Source: Planctomycetota bacterium (lineage in GTDB: Bacteria > Planctomycetota > UBA8742 > UBA2392). Taken from it: a stretch of 64,000 nt of DNA. The stretch covers positions 1 to 64,000 of the forward strand of contig JADLFN010000018.1 in the NCBI GenBank assembly GCA_020845475.1, written 5' to 3'. Numbering within the stretch: position 1 is the first letter of the stretch; the number at the start of each line of letters is the position of its first letter. Positions 1-9,085 of this stretch are shown here, piece after piece. The notes under the pieces were generated by a model. The model saw only the letters and a list, made by a program, of their open reading frames with translations, had not been told where the DNA came from and did not search any database. Position numbers and translations under genes: made by a program.

Positions 1-677
1 CAAGGACATCAGCTTGAATCAAAAGTTGCGTTCCCGCGTGTCTGCCGTTGTTGTGCGCTCAATCGGCAAAACGACGAGACGCGAAGACTCTGAGTTGCGC
101 CGAGGAAAACCCGGTTTTCATCTGACCAGGGAATCCAGACAGGCTCGAGCCGCCAATGCGGTCGCACATTTCTGTACGCGGCTTGCTTTGTCCGTCTCGT
201 CAACTCGTGCACGCCCGCAGGCAGTTTGTTCGTGCGCTTTGGGAGCTTTTCTCGGCGTCTCGGCGATTTGCTTTATGGGCCATCGCATTGCGAACCCGGC
301 CTCGCGCCCACCACCGAGCGGCCCTATTCGCGTCGCTTTGCGCGCGCACCCGAGCGCTTGCGCGTGCATGGCTTTCCCGCCTTGTTTACTTGGCAAGCTT
401 GGCGTACTTGGCGGTAAACGCCGGTGCAGTATCGGTTTTCGCGGTCTGGGCAAGGCCACGGCCCATGCACCGCGCCCGGCTTCCTGAAATCGCGTCGCGT
501 TGTCAGGTTCGCGCCCGTTGGTCGCTGGGCCGAACGGCCAACCGCAAACCGCTCTCCGCCCACCGCAAACCCGCCCACCGCCCTGATTGCCTCTTGGTTC
601 TTCTGGAATGAGCGTTACGAATCAGGCCCTTGGTGCGTATTAAATGTGAATATCCCTTTTACCCTTTGGAGATTCCC
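1..677. other. Region with no convincing gene
   Basis: Open frames run across this stretch in several phases, but none shows a recognisable motif, a good ribosome-binding site or a plausible composition. Their peptides are Arg/Ala/Pro-rich, as expected of out-of-frame reading of GC-rich DNA. It may be the 3' side of a locus outside the window plus the promoter of the gene at 678. A 7-bp-periodic repeat tract lies at 531-583. Confidence 0.5.
531..583. repeat. Heptamer-periodic degenerate repeat (copy 1)
   Basis: Successive 7-bp words of the type CCAACCG, CAAACCG, CCCACCG follow one another with one single-base phase slip. The same word set recurs at 31678-31723, and the same 7-bp periodicity with other words occurs inside mutL and argS. 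The period is read directly from the sequence; the mechanism is unknown. Confidence 0.65.
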
Positions 678-1430
678 ATGTTCAGGGCATTGGCCGCGCT
701 TGCGGTGGTTGGCGTTTTGGGCTTGATGGGCGCTGGGCGCGCGAGTGTGAGTGACGCCCAGGAGGCGCGGCGCGTTGCGGCCGGGCCGATCATCGTAGAG
801 ACTGAAGAATCTGAAGAAGTGCAGCAGCGCGGCCCCGAGTTCGCACCGCCGCAGCCGGGGCGCGGACGCGGCCAAGGGCAGGGACAAGGCCCCGGCATGC
901 CCGGCGGCCCCGGAATGCCCGGCGGCCCCGGAATGCCCGGAATGGGTGGCTGGTCGATCACGGACACGCGCCAGGGCGCGATTTTGCTCAACCAGATGAC
1001 TGGCGAGTCCTTTATTCTGCGCGACGGCAAAGAGGGCATGCGCTGGCAGCCCATTGAGCGCCCGGGCATGAACCGGCCTGACATGCCGCGCCCGCCGCGC
1101 GAGCCCCAGCCGCGCGCGGATCGTCCCAACCAGCCGCGCGAAGACCGCCCGAATCCCGAAGAGGCGCGCAAGCGCATCGAGGCCGAGATTGAGAAGATGC
1201 GCGGCCACCTTGAAGAGAAGCTTGACGGCCTGCGCGCGAAGTTGAAGGAGACCAAGAACAAGGAAGACCGCCGCAAGATCGCCGAGGCAATCGATGAAAT
1301 CGAGGGCGCGCTCGAGCGCATCGAGGAAAAGCGCGACGAAGCGCTGCGCCGCTGGAAAGAAGAGAACCGCAAGAACGGGCCTGATCGCGATCGCGACGAA
1401 GAGACCGAGGACAGCGAAGACGAAGAATAG
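678..1430 (+). CDS. Secreted protein with GPGMPG repeats and charged coiled coil
   Basis: The protein is about 250 aa. The start is placed at ATG 678 because GGAG lies 7-10 nt upstream and the product then begins with a clean signal peptide (MFRALAALAVVGVLGLMG). Next come a Gly/Pro/Gln-rich linker, tandem GMPGGP units (about residues 72-92), a short segment with the look of a beta-rich domain (WSITDTRQGAILLNQMTGES), a Pro/Arg-rich linker, and a long Glu/Lys/Arg helix (about 155-235) typical of a coiled coil. I do not recognise the family. It is probably an envelope or periplasmic structural protein. It is monocistronic and followed by a strong terminator. Confidence 0.75.
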   Translation: MFRALAALAVVGVLGLMGAGRASVSDAQEARRVAAGPIIVETEESEEVQQRGPEFAPPQPGRGRGQGQGQGPGMPGGPGMPGGPGMPGMGGWSITDTRQGAILLNQMTGESFILRDGKEGMRWQPIERPGMNRPDMPRPPREPQPRADRPNQPREDRPNPEEARKRIEAEIEKMRGHLEEKLDGLRAKLKETKNKEDRRKIAEAIDEIEGALERIEEKRDEALRRWKEENRKNGPDRDRDEETEDSEDEE

Positions 1431-1445
1431 GCACGATTCACCAGC

Positions 1446-1480
1446 GACCACCGGCGCGCCTTGCGCCGGTGGTCTTTTTA
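1446..1480 (+). terminator. Rho-independent terminator
   Basis: There is a perfect 12-bp stem (GACCACCGGCGC paired with GCGCCGGTGGTC) with a 5-nt loop, followed by TTTTTA. It ends the gene at 678. Its T-tract contains the TAA stop of the convergent NYN gene. Confidence 0.9.
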
Positions 1481-1996
1481 TTCATCCAGCACTTCGCGCT
1501 CGAAATCGTCGATATCGCCGATTTCGTCGAGCATTTCGCGCTCGATGCCGGAGAAGTGTTCGCGCTTCATCGGCTCTTTGGTTGACTCGGCTTCGCGCGC
1601 CGAGACCTGCGGCTTGGGCGGCGTGAGCATGTGGGCGAAATCGTCGCTCTTGAGCAGTTTGGCGCCTTCGCGGCGGCAAACGCCGCGCACTTCGCGGTCG
1701 TTGCTGACGACGACGAGTTTGTGCGGCTCGCGTGCATCCTCAACGTAGCGGCAGATGGCAGTGTCGGCGCTCTGGTTGTCCGGCCCGCAGAAGATCACGC
1801 GCACGCCGGGGCGGTTGAATTCGCTGGGCGCGGCCTGGCCCGAGGTGCCATCAAAGAAGCAGATCACGGCGCTGCTTTTGCGCCGCGAAAACTCGCTGAG
1901 CATGGCGAGCATCTGCAGCCGCGCGAGGTCGTCCACGGCGGCGCGGCGATGGGGCTTGAGGACGTGAAGCAGGTTGTAGCCGTCAATTAGGTACAC
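1478..1996 (-). CDS. YacP-like NYN domain ribonuclease-type protein
   Basis: The protein is 172 aa with a probable GTG start and no clear Shine-Dalgarno. It opens with LIDGYNLLH, the hallmark of the NYN/YacP (PIN-like) fold, and has further acidic blocks: ICFFDGTS, then NQSADTAICRYVE and VVVSNDREVRGVCRREGA. The conserved Asp residues of these blocks would form the metal-binding nuclease centre. YacP homologues (Rae1) cleave RNA, in some species on the ribosome; that role here is inference. The last 50 residues are acidic, Glu/Asp/Met-rich and specific to this protein. It is convergent with the upstream secreted-protein gene. Confidence 0.85.
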   Translation of the reverse strand: MYLIDGYNLLHVLKPHRRAAVDDLARLQMLAMLSEFSRRKSSAVICFFDGTSGQAAPSEFNRPGVRVIFCGPDNQSADTAICRYVEDAREPHKLVVVSNDREVRGVCRREGAKLLKSDDFAHMLTPPKPQVSAREAESTKEPMKREHFSGIEREMLDEIGDIDDFEREVLDE

Positions 1997-2265
1997 GAGG
2001 ACAGTGTGAAGCGCGCGGGCACGGGGGGCAACCGCTAAGCCAAGGCTGTTTCATGTAGAACTGAACATCCGGTTAAGAGCGTTGCAAGGCTAGGTTAGTT
2101 CAGTGCTTAGGCGCGAAAGCCAAGTGCCGAGTGAATTTGGGCGACAGCGCGGGTATCGTTGTGTAATATTATTGACCAATTAACTGGATTGTTAGACGGC
2201 AAACCCCTTTTACGACTGGCGAGTCTGGCCGGGTTTGGTGCTTCAACACTTCTGGAGGAGAAGAA

Positions 2266-4746
2266 ATGAAGATTCTTGGGCGCTCCCTTGCGCTTTTGAT
2301 GTTGTGTGCGTTGGCATGTGCGGAATTGCATGCTCAAACCACGGTGACTTGCAATGCTGTTAGTGCCTCGCGTGCCACGGGGACATGCACGACTTCGGCT
2401 ATCACCCAAACCAGCTTGGCACAGGCACTAGGTGGCACGAGTCATGGTTGGATGCAATTCGACATTTCTGCTGTACCAGTTGGCGCGAACGTTTCGAACA
2501 TCGAATTCAATGGATACGTTTACCAAACCTATTACCCCTTCTGGAGCATTACACCTGTAACAAGCAATCCGCTAACCGCCGCCGCCGCAACGCTCTATGC
2601 CGATATTGAGGCAGAAGCGATCACGGGGTACTATCTCTACCAAAACGAGAACAGTTCTTACGCCGCCGGATGGAAAGTTCACAACTTGGTGGGCACCGCC
2701 GCGAGCGACTTGGGAACGGCCCGGTCCAGCGGGACTACGTTTACACTGGGAATAGCGACCCGTGACACCGTTACAAGCTACTACAACTACTTTCATGGTT
2801 ACGCCGACGCGAACAAGCCGTACATTCGTGTGACCTACACAGGCGGTGGCCCTACGCCCACCATCAACGTGACTTCTGCGGCCAACCCGCTGAACCTTGG
2901 CACCACGCCGCAGGGCACCGCCGGTACTCCCGCCAGCTACACGGTGTCCGGCGCTAACCTGGGTACAAATAACATTGTAATCACTGCGCCGAGCACCAGC
3001 GTTCAGCTTAGCCTTACCTCCGGCGGGACTTACACGGCTTCGCTCAATCTGACGCCGTCCGGCGGCACGGTGCCTTCTACGACGATATACGCGCGCATTT
3101 CCGCAGCGGCTCCCGTGGGAGCAGTTTCAGGCAACATCTCTCACACCAGTACAGGGGCAACTACCCAGAACTTGCCTGTCACCGGAACCGTCACCACGCC
3201 CGTGCCGACCATCCTTATTACGTCGGCGACCAACCCGCTGAACCTGGGCACGACCATTACCGGCACGGCGGGCACGCCCGCCAGCTACACGGTGACGGGC
3301 GCAAACCTGACTGCCGATATCGTCGTCACCGCACCCGCCAACGTTGAGCTTTCACAGACGGGCGCGGCTGGCGCCTATGCCAACGCACAGACGCTTGCCC
3401 AAACAGGCGGCAGCGTGAACGCGACGATTCATGCGCGCATTACGGCAGCCGCGCCGGTGGGGGCGATCAGTGGCAACATCACCCACACCAGCACGGGCGC
3501 CACGACGCAGAACTTGGCCGTGACCGGCAACGTGACGGTGCCTCCGCCCACGATCAACATTACGGGCGTCACGCCGCCCCTTGCACTGGGCACGGTGTTT
3601 CAGGGCACGGCGGGCACGCCCGTCAGTTATGGAGTGTCAGGCTCCAACCTGATTGCCGATATCGTGGTGACGGCGCCGGCCAACGTTGAGATTTCGCAGA
3701 CCGGCGCAACGGGCCCCTATGCAACGTTGCAGACGCTGGCGCAAGCGGGCGGCACCGTGACGGCTACGATCTTTGCGCGCATCGCGGCTTCGGCCTCGGT
3801 GGGTGCAGTGACGGGCAACATCACCCACACCAGCACCGGCGCAACCACGCAAAACGTGGCGGTCAGCGGCACCGTCAACCCGACAGCACCGGACATGACA
3901 GCCGCGCGCGGCGCGACCAACGTGGCTGACGGCAGCACCGATTCGCTGGGTAACCGTCCCTTTGGCGTCGCGACCTCGTTGACCTACACCATTGGCAATG
4001 CGGGCACGGCGGCCTTGAGCCTCTCCGGCACTCCGCCCGTGGTTGCAACGGCTGGAACGAACTGCACGGTGAACGTGACGACGCAGCCCACGCCCACTTC
4101 GGTGGCGGTGGCTGCCACGGTGACCTTCGTGGTTGCAGTAACCCCGACTGCGGCCGGCGCGTTCAACTGCACGATTTCGATTGCCAACAACGATCCCGGT
4201 GCGGGCAAGAACCCCTACAATTGGACGATTGACGGCACAGGTGTCACTGCGCCCGCCATGACGTTGAGCCGCACCGCGGCCATTGCTGATGGCGGCACTG
4301 ACGCTATTGGCACGGTCTCGACCACGATTCCGCTGACTTTGACCTACACCGTTGGCAACACCGGCACCGCGACGTTGAACCTCAATGGTACGCCGCGCGT
4401 GGCAGTCAGCGGCCTGACGAACTGCGTGGTGAGCGTAACGACGCAGCCGGCGGCAACGGTTGCGGTGGCGGGTTCAACGACGTTTGCCATCAGTGTTCGC
4501 GCCACGAACAGTGGAGCCATGAGCTTCACGATCTCCATTGCCAATGACGACCCGGTTGCCAACCCGTACAACATTACGGTCAACGGCACGGGTGCGGGCG
4601 GTGTGGGTGGCGGCGGCGTGGGTGGCGGCGGTGGCGGCGGCGGCGGCGGTTGCCAAGCCGGCGATGCCTCGGCTGTGCCGGCTTTCCTGGCGCTGCTTGC
4701 AGTCATGGCCGCGCTGATGTTGGGCGCGCGCCGTGTTCGCGTCTAG
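2266..4746 (+). CDS. Large secreted repeat protein with C-terminal sorting tail
   Basis: The protein is 826 aa, with start ATG 2266 preceded by GGAGGAGAAG. It has a signal peptide (LALLMLCALACAELHAQ). The first domain (about 25-195) has the pattern of DNRLRE/CBM-type stalk domains (GWMQFDISAVPVGANVSNIEF ... YIRVTYT). Three copies of an approximately 115-aa beta domain follow (about 197-540), each with NPLNLGTT..GTAGTPASYTV and ending GNI(T/S)HTSTGATTQN. Then come two choice-of-anchor-D-like modules (about 541-780) ending in NNDP..NPYN. The C-terminus is a glycine run, one Cys, a hydrophobic helix and RR, so a membrane sorting signal. It is a predicted surface or extracellular protein of unknown ligand. 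Confidence 0.85.
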   Translation: MKILGRSLALLMLCALACAELHAQTTVTCNAVSASRATGTCTTSAITQTSLAQALGGTSHGWMQFDISAVPVGANVSNIEFNGYVYQTYYPFWSITPVTSNPLTAAAATLYADIEAEAITGYYLYQNENSSYAAGWKVHNLVGTAASDLGTARSSGTTFTLGIATRDTVTSYYNYFHGYADANKPYIRVTYTGGGPTPTINVTSAANPLNLGTTPQGTAGTPASYTVSGANLGTNNIVITAPSTSVQLSLTSGGTYTASLNLTPSGGTVPSTTIYARISAAAPVGAVSGNISHTSTGATTQNLPVTGTVTTPVPTILITSATNPLNLGTTITGTAGTPASYTVTGANLTADIVVTAPANVELSQTGAAGAYANAQTLAQTGGSVNATIHARITAAAPVGAISGNITHTSTGATTQNLAVTGNVTVPPPTINITGVTPPLALGTVFQGTAGTPVSYGVSGSNLIADIVVTAPANVEISQTGATGPYATLQTLAQAGGTVTATIFARIAASASVGAVTGNITHTSTGATTQNVAVSGTVNPTAPDMTAARGATNVADGSTDSLGNRPFGVATSLTYTIGNAGTAALSLSGTPPVVATAGTNCTVNVTTQPTPTSVAVAATVTFVVAVTPTAAGAFNCTISIANNDPGAGKNPYNWTIDGTGVTAPAMTLSRTAAIADGGTDAIGTVSTTIPLTLTYTVGNTGTATLNLNGTPRVAVSGLTNCVVSVTTQPAATVAVAGSTTFAISVRATNSGAMSFTISIANDDPVANPYNITVNGTGAGGVGGGGVGGGGGGGGGGCQAGDASAVPAFLALLAVMAALMLGARRVRV

Positions 4747-4768
4747 CCTGAAACAGACTCGCAAACAG

Positions 4769-4800
4769 GAGCCCGGCGCAGGCCGGGCTCTTTTGTTTTG
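4769..4800 (+). terminator. Rho-independent terminator
   Basis: GAGCCCGG pairs with CCGGGCTC around a CGCAGG loop and is followed by TTTTGTTTT. It ends the repeat-protein gene. Confidence 0.85.
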
Positions 4801-5088
4801 GTGCGTGAGGAAAGCGGTGTTTGGCACACAACGGAAAACAAGAGTGTTCCGGTATGTCTTGGCTTGGCCTTCACAGAAAAACGAAGGATTTTTCTTCTAT
4901 TTCGATTTCGTTAAGGCACACTGCGCCTAACTACCCAGTTGGTGACACCCGTTTGACAGATGGCATTATTCGGAGCTGGGCTTCAGTATTCTGACCACAA
5001 TTCTGCTTTGAGCGCCGCCGCGTACGGGGCTTGAGGCTTGGCGAGAGTTGGCTTGGGGGCCGGCATCTCGTCCTTCATGGAGCCAGTC
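4801..5088. other. Intergenic leader before the first GEVED giant
   Basis: This is an AT-richer spacer than its neighbours. A TTGACA hexamer at 4952-4957 could be a -35 element, but I see no convincing -10 at proper spacing. No gene is supported here. The downstream start is placed at 5089. Confidence 0.4.
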
Positions 5089-8000
5089 ATGCTGCGTTAC
5101 GGTACCCTTGTTGTTCTTGCCGTTTTTTCTGGCGCGCTTTGGGCGCAGACGCCCCCTTACGGCGGCTATCAATTGGCCCAGTACAGTTACACCGGTGCCA
5201 CCGGAGACTACATCAACAATTTCTGGCTAAAGCAGGGTTCAACAACCCTGATGCAAAACCTGAATACCGGCGAGTCAAGTCTGGTTCCGAAGAACGAGTA
5301 CTACGGCGGCATCACGCCAGCTCAACTCAGCCCGGGCACGCTATACACAATCGAAGTGCAAACAGGCTCTGCGACTTACCCACAAGGATTGACGTGTTTC
5401 GTCGATTACAACAATGATGGGGACTTTGCAGATACAGGCGAGACCATCGGCTACTACAATGGCACGGTTACCAGCGCCACGATCATGTCCATTCAGTTCA
5501 CGCCGCCCGCGGTGGGCGGTGTTCTACGTATGCGTTTGCGGTGTGTGTATTACGTATCAGGACCGTTTGATGCAGTAACGAGTCAGAACTATGGAGAAGC
5601 CGAAGATTACCTTGTAAACCTCGGGTTCTCGATAACCACGACTTCGCCCCTCCCAGCGGGCGCCGTCAACATACCGTACAGCACAACCATCACCGCGGCT
5701 AACGGCACAACGCCATACAACTGGGTAACGCCCGTTTCACCCCTGCCCGCCAATTTGTCGGCTACGCAACAGGGCAACAACTTGGTGATTTCAGGTACGC
5801 CCACTGTTGCGGGCACGACCAACTTTACCGTGACGGTGAACGACAGCTCCTCTCCTTCCAAACAATCGCAAAAGGCGTTCTCGATCACGATCGTACCGCC
5901 GCCCGCTGCCATGCCGTTCACGGACAACTTCGGCACCGACAAGGGCTGGCAGTACGGCACGCACTGGACGCGCGGCACGGCCACCGCTTACTCGAACACC
6001 GGCCCGCCGCGCACCGAGCCGGGCACGGATAACACCACCAGCACGACCGACAACCAGATTCTCGGCACCAACATCGGCGCGGATTATCCCACCGGCATCG
6101 GCACCGCCACATGGGCGATTTCGCCCATGGTGAACTGCGCCTCCGCGGCCAACGTGCGCGTGCGCTTTGCGCGCTGGCTGGGCGTCAGTATCGGCGACGT
6201 GGTCAAAGTGCAGGTCACGAACAACGGCACCAACTGGGTGGACGTTTACACCAACCCGACCACCAGCAACGTCAACGACACGGCCTGGACCGTGCTCAGC
6301 TACGACATCTCGGCCACGGCCGCGGGCAACGCCACCGTGCAGGTGCGCTTTGGCCTGGGCCCGAACACCGGCACGGTCGTCAACACCGGCTGGTGCATCG
6401 ACGACTTCGAAATTTTCGAAGCCGGCCCGGACATGGAAGTGCGCGAAGGCGGCGTCACCGGCACCCTGATCAACGATAACCAGACCGTGGGCGGCCTGCG
6501 CAATTTCGGCAGCGTAACCATCGGCCAGCAGTCCACGCCGCTGACGATTGCGATCACCAACAACGGCACCTCCTCGATCACGATTGGCGCTTTCACCAAG
6601 AGTGGCACCAACCCCGCGGACTTCACCTACCAGGCGGGCTCCATGACCAACCCCCTGCCCGTGGGCCAGACCACCACGTTCACGATCATTTTCTACGTGG
6701 CCACGGGCGGCACCCCCGGCACCAAGTCCGCGACCATCAGTTTTGCCCACAACGCGCCCAGCCCCGCGGGCGGCAGCTTTGAAATCAATGTAACCGGCAA
6801 CGCCGTCAGCCCCGCCCCGGGCGTGATTCAGGTGCGCGAAGTTTCAGCCACCGGCACGATCGTGACGTTCCAGCAGGCGGCTGCGGGCACCGCCCGTGAT
6901 TTCGGCAACCGCGACATCAACGCGGGCCCCACCGCCACCCTGACAATTTTCGTGGTCAACACCGGCGCGGGCAACCTGACGCTTTCCCTGCCGGTCATGG
7001 GCGGCACCTGGTGGAACCAGTACGTGCTCGACACCACGGGCTTCTCTACTTCGCTTGCGCCCGCCGCCAGCACCAGCTTCACGGTTGCCTTTGACCCCAA
7101 CACCGTGCAATCGCCCTGCGACGCACTGGTTCGCATCGCCCACAACGACACCACGCAAACCACGCCCTTTGACGTGCCTGTTACCGGCAACGGCACCACC
7201 ACGCCGACGACGCCCACGCTCGAGGTTCACCAGGGCACGGCCACGGGCCCGACGATCAACCACAATGATCCCGCCGCCACCACGCCGCGCGATTTCGGAA
7301 ACCAGGTCGTCACCGCCGGCCCCACAGCCGCCATCACCATCACCATCGTCAACGGCGGCACCCAGACCCTGACGCTGTCCACACCCACCAAGGGCGGCAC
7401 GCAGGCCGGCGAGTTTGTGCTGACCACCACCGGCTTCAGCACCAGCCTCGCGGGCGCGGCCAGCACCAGCTTTACCGTGGCCTTTGACCCGACCTCCACG
7501 GGCGCCAAGACCGCGACAATCAACTTCACGCACAACGACACAACCAAGACCAGCCCCTTCATTATTAACGTGATGGGCAACGGCGTGACCAGCGCGCCGA
7601 TCATCGGCGTCAAGATCGGCGGCGCCACCGGAACCACTTACACCAGTGGAGCACCCGCCACCGGCGCACTTGATTTCGGCAACCGCGACATCGCCGCGGG
7701 TGCCAGCACCGCCGTGCAGATTTACATCGAGAACACCGGCACCGTGGCCATGACCCTGGGTGCACCCACGCTCGGCGGCACCGCAGCCACCGAGTTCGTG
7801 CTCGACACCACCGGCTTCACGACCAGCGTGGCCGTGGGCGCCAACACCAGCTTCACTGTGGCCTTTGACCCCAGCACTGTCGGCCTCAAGAACGCCAGCA
7901 TCAGCTTCACGCACAACGCCACGGCCAGCGCCACTTCGCCCTTTGTGGTCAACGTGCGCGGCACCGGCATTCTCAACTCGCCGGTGGTTGAAGTCCGTGA

Positions 8001-8763
8001 AGGCACCACCACCGGCGCGACTGTGGCCAGCAGCGCGGCTGCAACCGCCGGCGGCGGGCGCGACCTCGGCTCGATCGACGTGGGCGCGGGCGCAACAGCG
8101 GCCAAGACGATCGTGATCCTCAACACCGGCACGCAGAGCCTCACGCTCGGCACGCCCACCTTGACGGGCGCCGACGCGGCCATGTTCACACTGAACACCA
8201 CCGGCTTCACGGCCACCGTTGCGGCGGCGGGCAACACGCAGTTCAGCGTGACCTTTGACCCCACGCTCGTCGGCATCCGCGACGCAAACATCCAGTTCAC
8301 GCACAACGACACCAGCGCACCCTCGCCTTACATCGTGCCCATCCGTGGCGAAGGCACTTCGGCCACGGGCGTAAGCATCTCCACGTCATCGCTGCCGGCA
8401 GGCGACGCGGGCAAGATTTACAGCGCCGCACTCGCGGCCACACAGGGCACCGCGCCTTACACGTGGTCGCTGCGCTCGGGCACGCTGCCATCGGGCCTGA
8501 CACTGGGCACGGCCGGCGACATCACCGGTACGCCCGCGGCGGGCGGCATCTTCAACATCACGATTCGCGTGACCGACGCCGGCGGCAACACCAACGACCG
8601 CGCCTTCACGCTCGCTGTCAACGGCGGCACGCTGTTCAAGAAGAGCACCATCGGCGGCGGCTCCTGCGAGGCCAGTAACTCCGGCTCGCCCGCCCTGCTG
8701 GCTTTAGCCGCGCTCGCGTTGGCGGCACTGGGCATGCGCCTGCGCAAACGCACAGCGCGCTAA
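5089..8763 (+). CDS. GEVED/Ig/choice-of-anchor-D giant secreted protein (copy A)
   Basis: The protein is about 1224 aa. I chose ATG 5089 because GGAG lies 7-10 nt upstream and the product then starts with a signal peptide (MLRYGTLVVLAVFSGALWAQ). Order: GEVED domain (about 20-181, closing YGEAEDYLVNLGF), putative Ig domain (183-273, LPAG.vN.PYSTTI ... SGTPTVAGT), a beta-sandwich beginning PFTDNFGTDKGW (274-444), five choice-of-anchor-D modules of about 130 aa (448-1088; VREGG..G, RDFGN, FTVAFDP, FTHND), a second putative Ig domain (1095-1180), and the tail GGGSC plus hydrophobic helix plus RLRKR. It is a paralogue of the next gene. The role is probably surface adhesion or extracellular matrix (inference). 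Confidence 0.87.
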   Translation: MLRYGTLVVLAVFSGALWAQTPPYGGYQLAQYSYTGATGDYINNFWLKQGSTTLMQNLNTGESSLVPKNEYYGGITPAQLSPGTLYTIEVQTGSATYPQGLTCFVDYNNDGDFADTGETIGYYNGTVTSATIMSIQFTPPAVGGVLRMRLRCVYYVSGPFDAVTSQNYGEAEDYLVNLGFSITTTSPLPAGAVNIPYSTTITAANGTTPYNWVTPVSPLPANLSATQQGNNLVISGTPTVAGTTNFTVTVNDSSSPSKQSQKAFSITIVPPPAAMPFTDNFGTDKGWQYGTHWTRGTATAYSNTGPPRTEPGTDNTTSTTDNQILGTNIGADYPTGIGTATWAISPMVNCASAANVRVRFARWLGVSIGDVVKVQVTNNGTNWVDVYTNPTTSNVNDTAWTVLSYDISATAAGNATVQVRFGLGPNTGTVVNTGWCIDDFEIFEAGPDMEVREGGVTGTLINDNQTVGGLRNFGSVTIGQQSTPLTIAITNNGTSSITIGAFTKSGTNPADFTYQAGSMTNPLPVGQTTTFTIIFYVATGGTPGTKSATISFAHNAPSPAGGSFEINVTGNAVSPAPGVIQVREVSATGTIVTFQQAAAGTARDFGNRDINAGPTATLTIFVVNTGAGNLTLSLPVMGGTWWNQYVLDTTGFSTSLAPAASTSFTVAFDPNTVQSPCDALVRIAHNDTTQTTPFDVPVTGNGTTTPTTPTLEVHQGTATGPTINHNDPAATTPRDFGNQVVTAGPTAAITITIVNGGTQTLTLSTPTKGGTQAGEFVLTTTGFSTSLAGAASTSFTVAFDPTSTGAKTATINFTHNDTTKTSPFIINVMGNGVTSAPIIGVKIGGATGTTYTSGAPATGALDFGNRDIAAGASTAVQIYIENTGTVAMTLGAPTLGGTAATEFVLDTTGFTTSVAVGANTSFTVAFDPSTVGLKNASISFTHNATASATSPFVVNVRGTGILNSPVVEVREGTTTGATVASSAAATAGGGRDLGSIDVGAGATAAKTIVILNTGTQSLTLGTPTLTGADAAMFTLNTTGFTATVAAAGNTQFSVTFDPTLVGIRDANIQFTHNDTSAPSPYIVPIRGEGTSATGVSISTSSLPAGDAGKIYSAALAATQGTAPYTWSLRSGTLPSGLTLGTAGDITGTPAAGGIFNITIRVTDAGGNTNDRAFTLAVNGGTLFKKSTIGGGSCEASNSGSPALLALAALALAALGMRLRKRTAR

Positions 8764-8779
8764 AACGACCCTTACCGGC

Positions 8780-8815
8780 ACTCACCGGGTGGCATATTTG
8801 CCGCCCGGTGAGTGG
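8780..8815 (+). terminator. Hairpin after GEVED giant, possible terminator
   Basis: An 11-bp perfect inverted repeat (CACTCACCGGG / CCCGGTGAGTG) follows the stop codon closely, but no T-tract follows. It could be a processing hairpin or a REP remnant rather than a true intrinsic terminator. Confidence 0.45.
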
Positions 8816-9085
8816 GCGCGTACAATTCCAAATTGTAATACTTGCTTAGCGCTTGATGCGTAGTAGGCTTAGTTGCGCGTAGATCTCCAAGCTTAGAGGC
8901 TGAACTTCACCAAGTGCAAAAACTTGGGCGTAGAGGCACGCCCGTTGCGCTTGGAGGCATGCAATTTCTTCGCGGGTCCAAGCGTTGAGGAGCGCGCCGC
9001 ACTGATGCACGCGGCAGGATCGGCAGGAGATTTCAAGCCTGCGGGAACACCAGATACCTACAACGGTACCGGAGGGGAACTCACC
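8816..9085. other. Intergenic leader between the two GEVED giants
   Basis: This spacer contains small inverted repeats (TACAATT...AATTGTA at 8821-8838) and no supported gene. I looked for a cyclic-di-GMP (GEMM) riboswitch signature and did not find one. Confidence 0.4.

Noticed and set aside
14-611. Several overlapping frames in the first 600 bp
   Set aside because: No start signals, no motifs, and composition like random GC-rich sequence; also crosses a heptamer repeat.
5791-8304. Long minus-strand frames opposite the GEVED giant (319 and 486 codons)
   Set aside because: They are antisense to a strongly supported gene, rich in Gly/Ala/Arg/His and without motifs; GC-rich repeats create such open frames.
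8816-9085. Cyclic-di-GMP riboswitch upstream of the second giant
   Set aside because: No GEMM consensus words were found on inspection.
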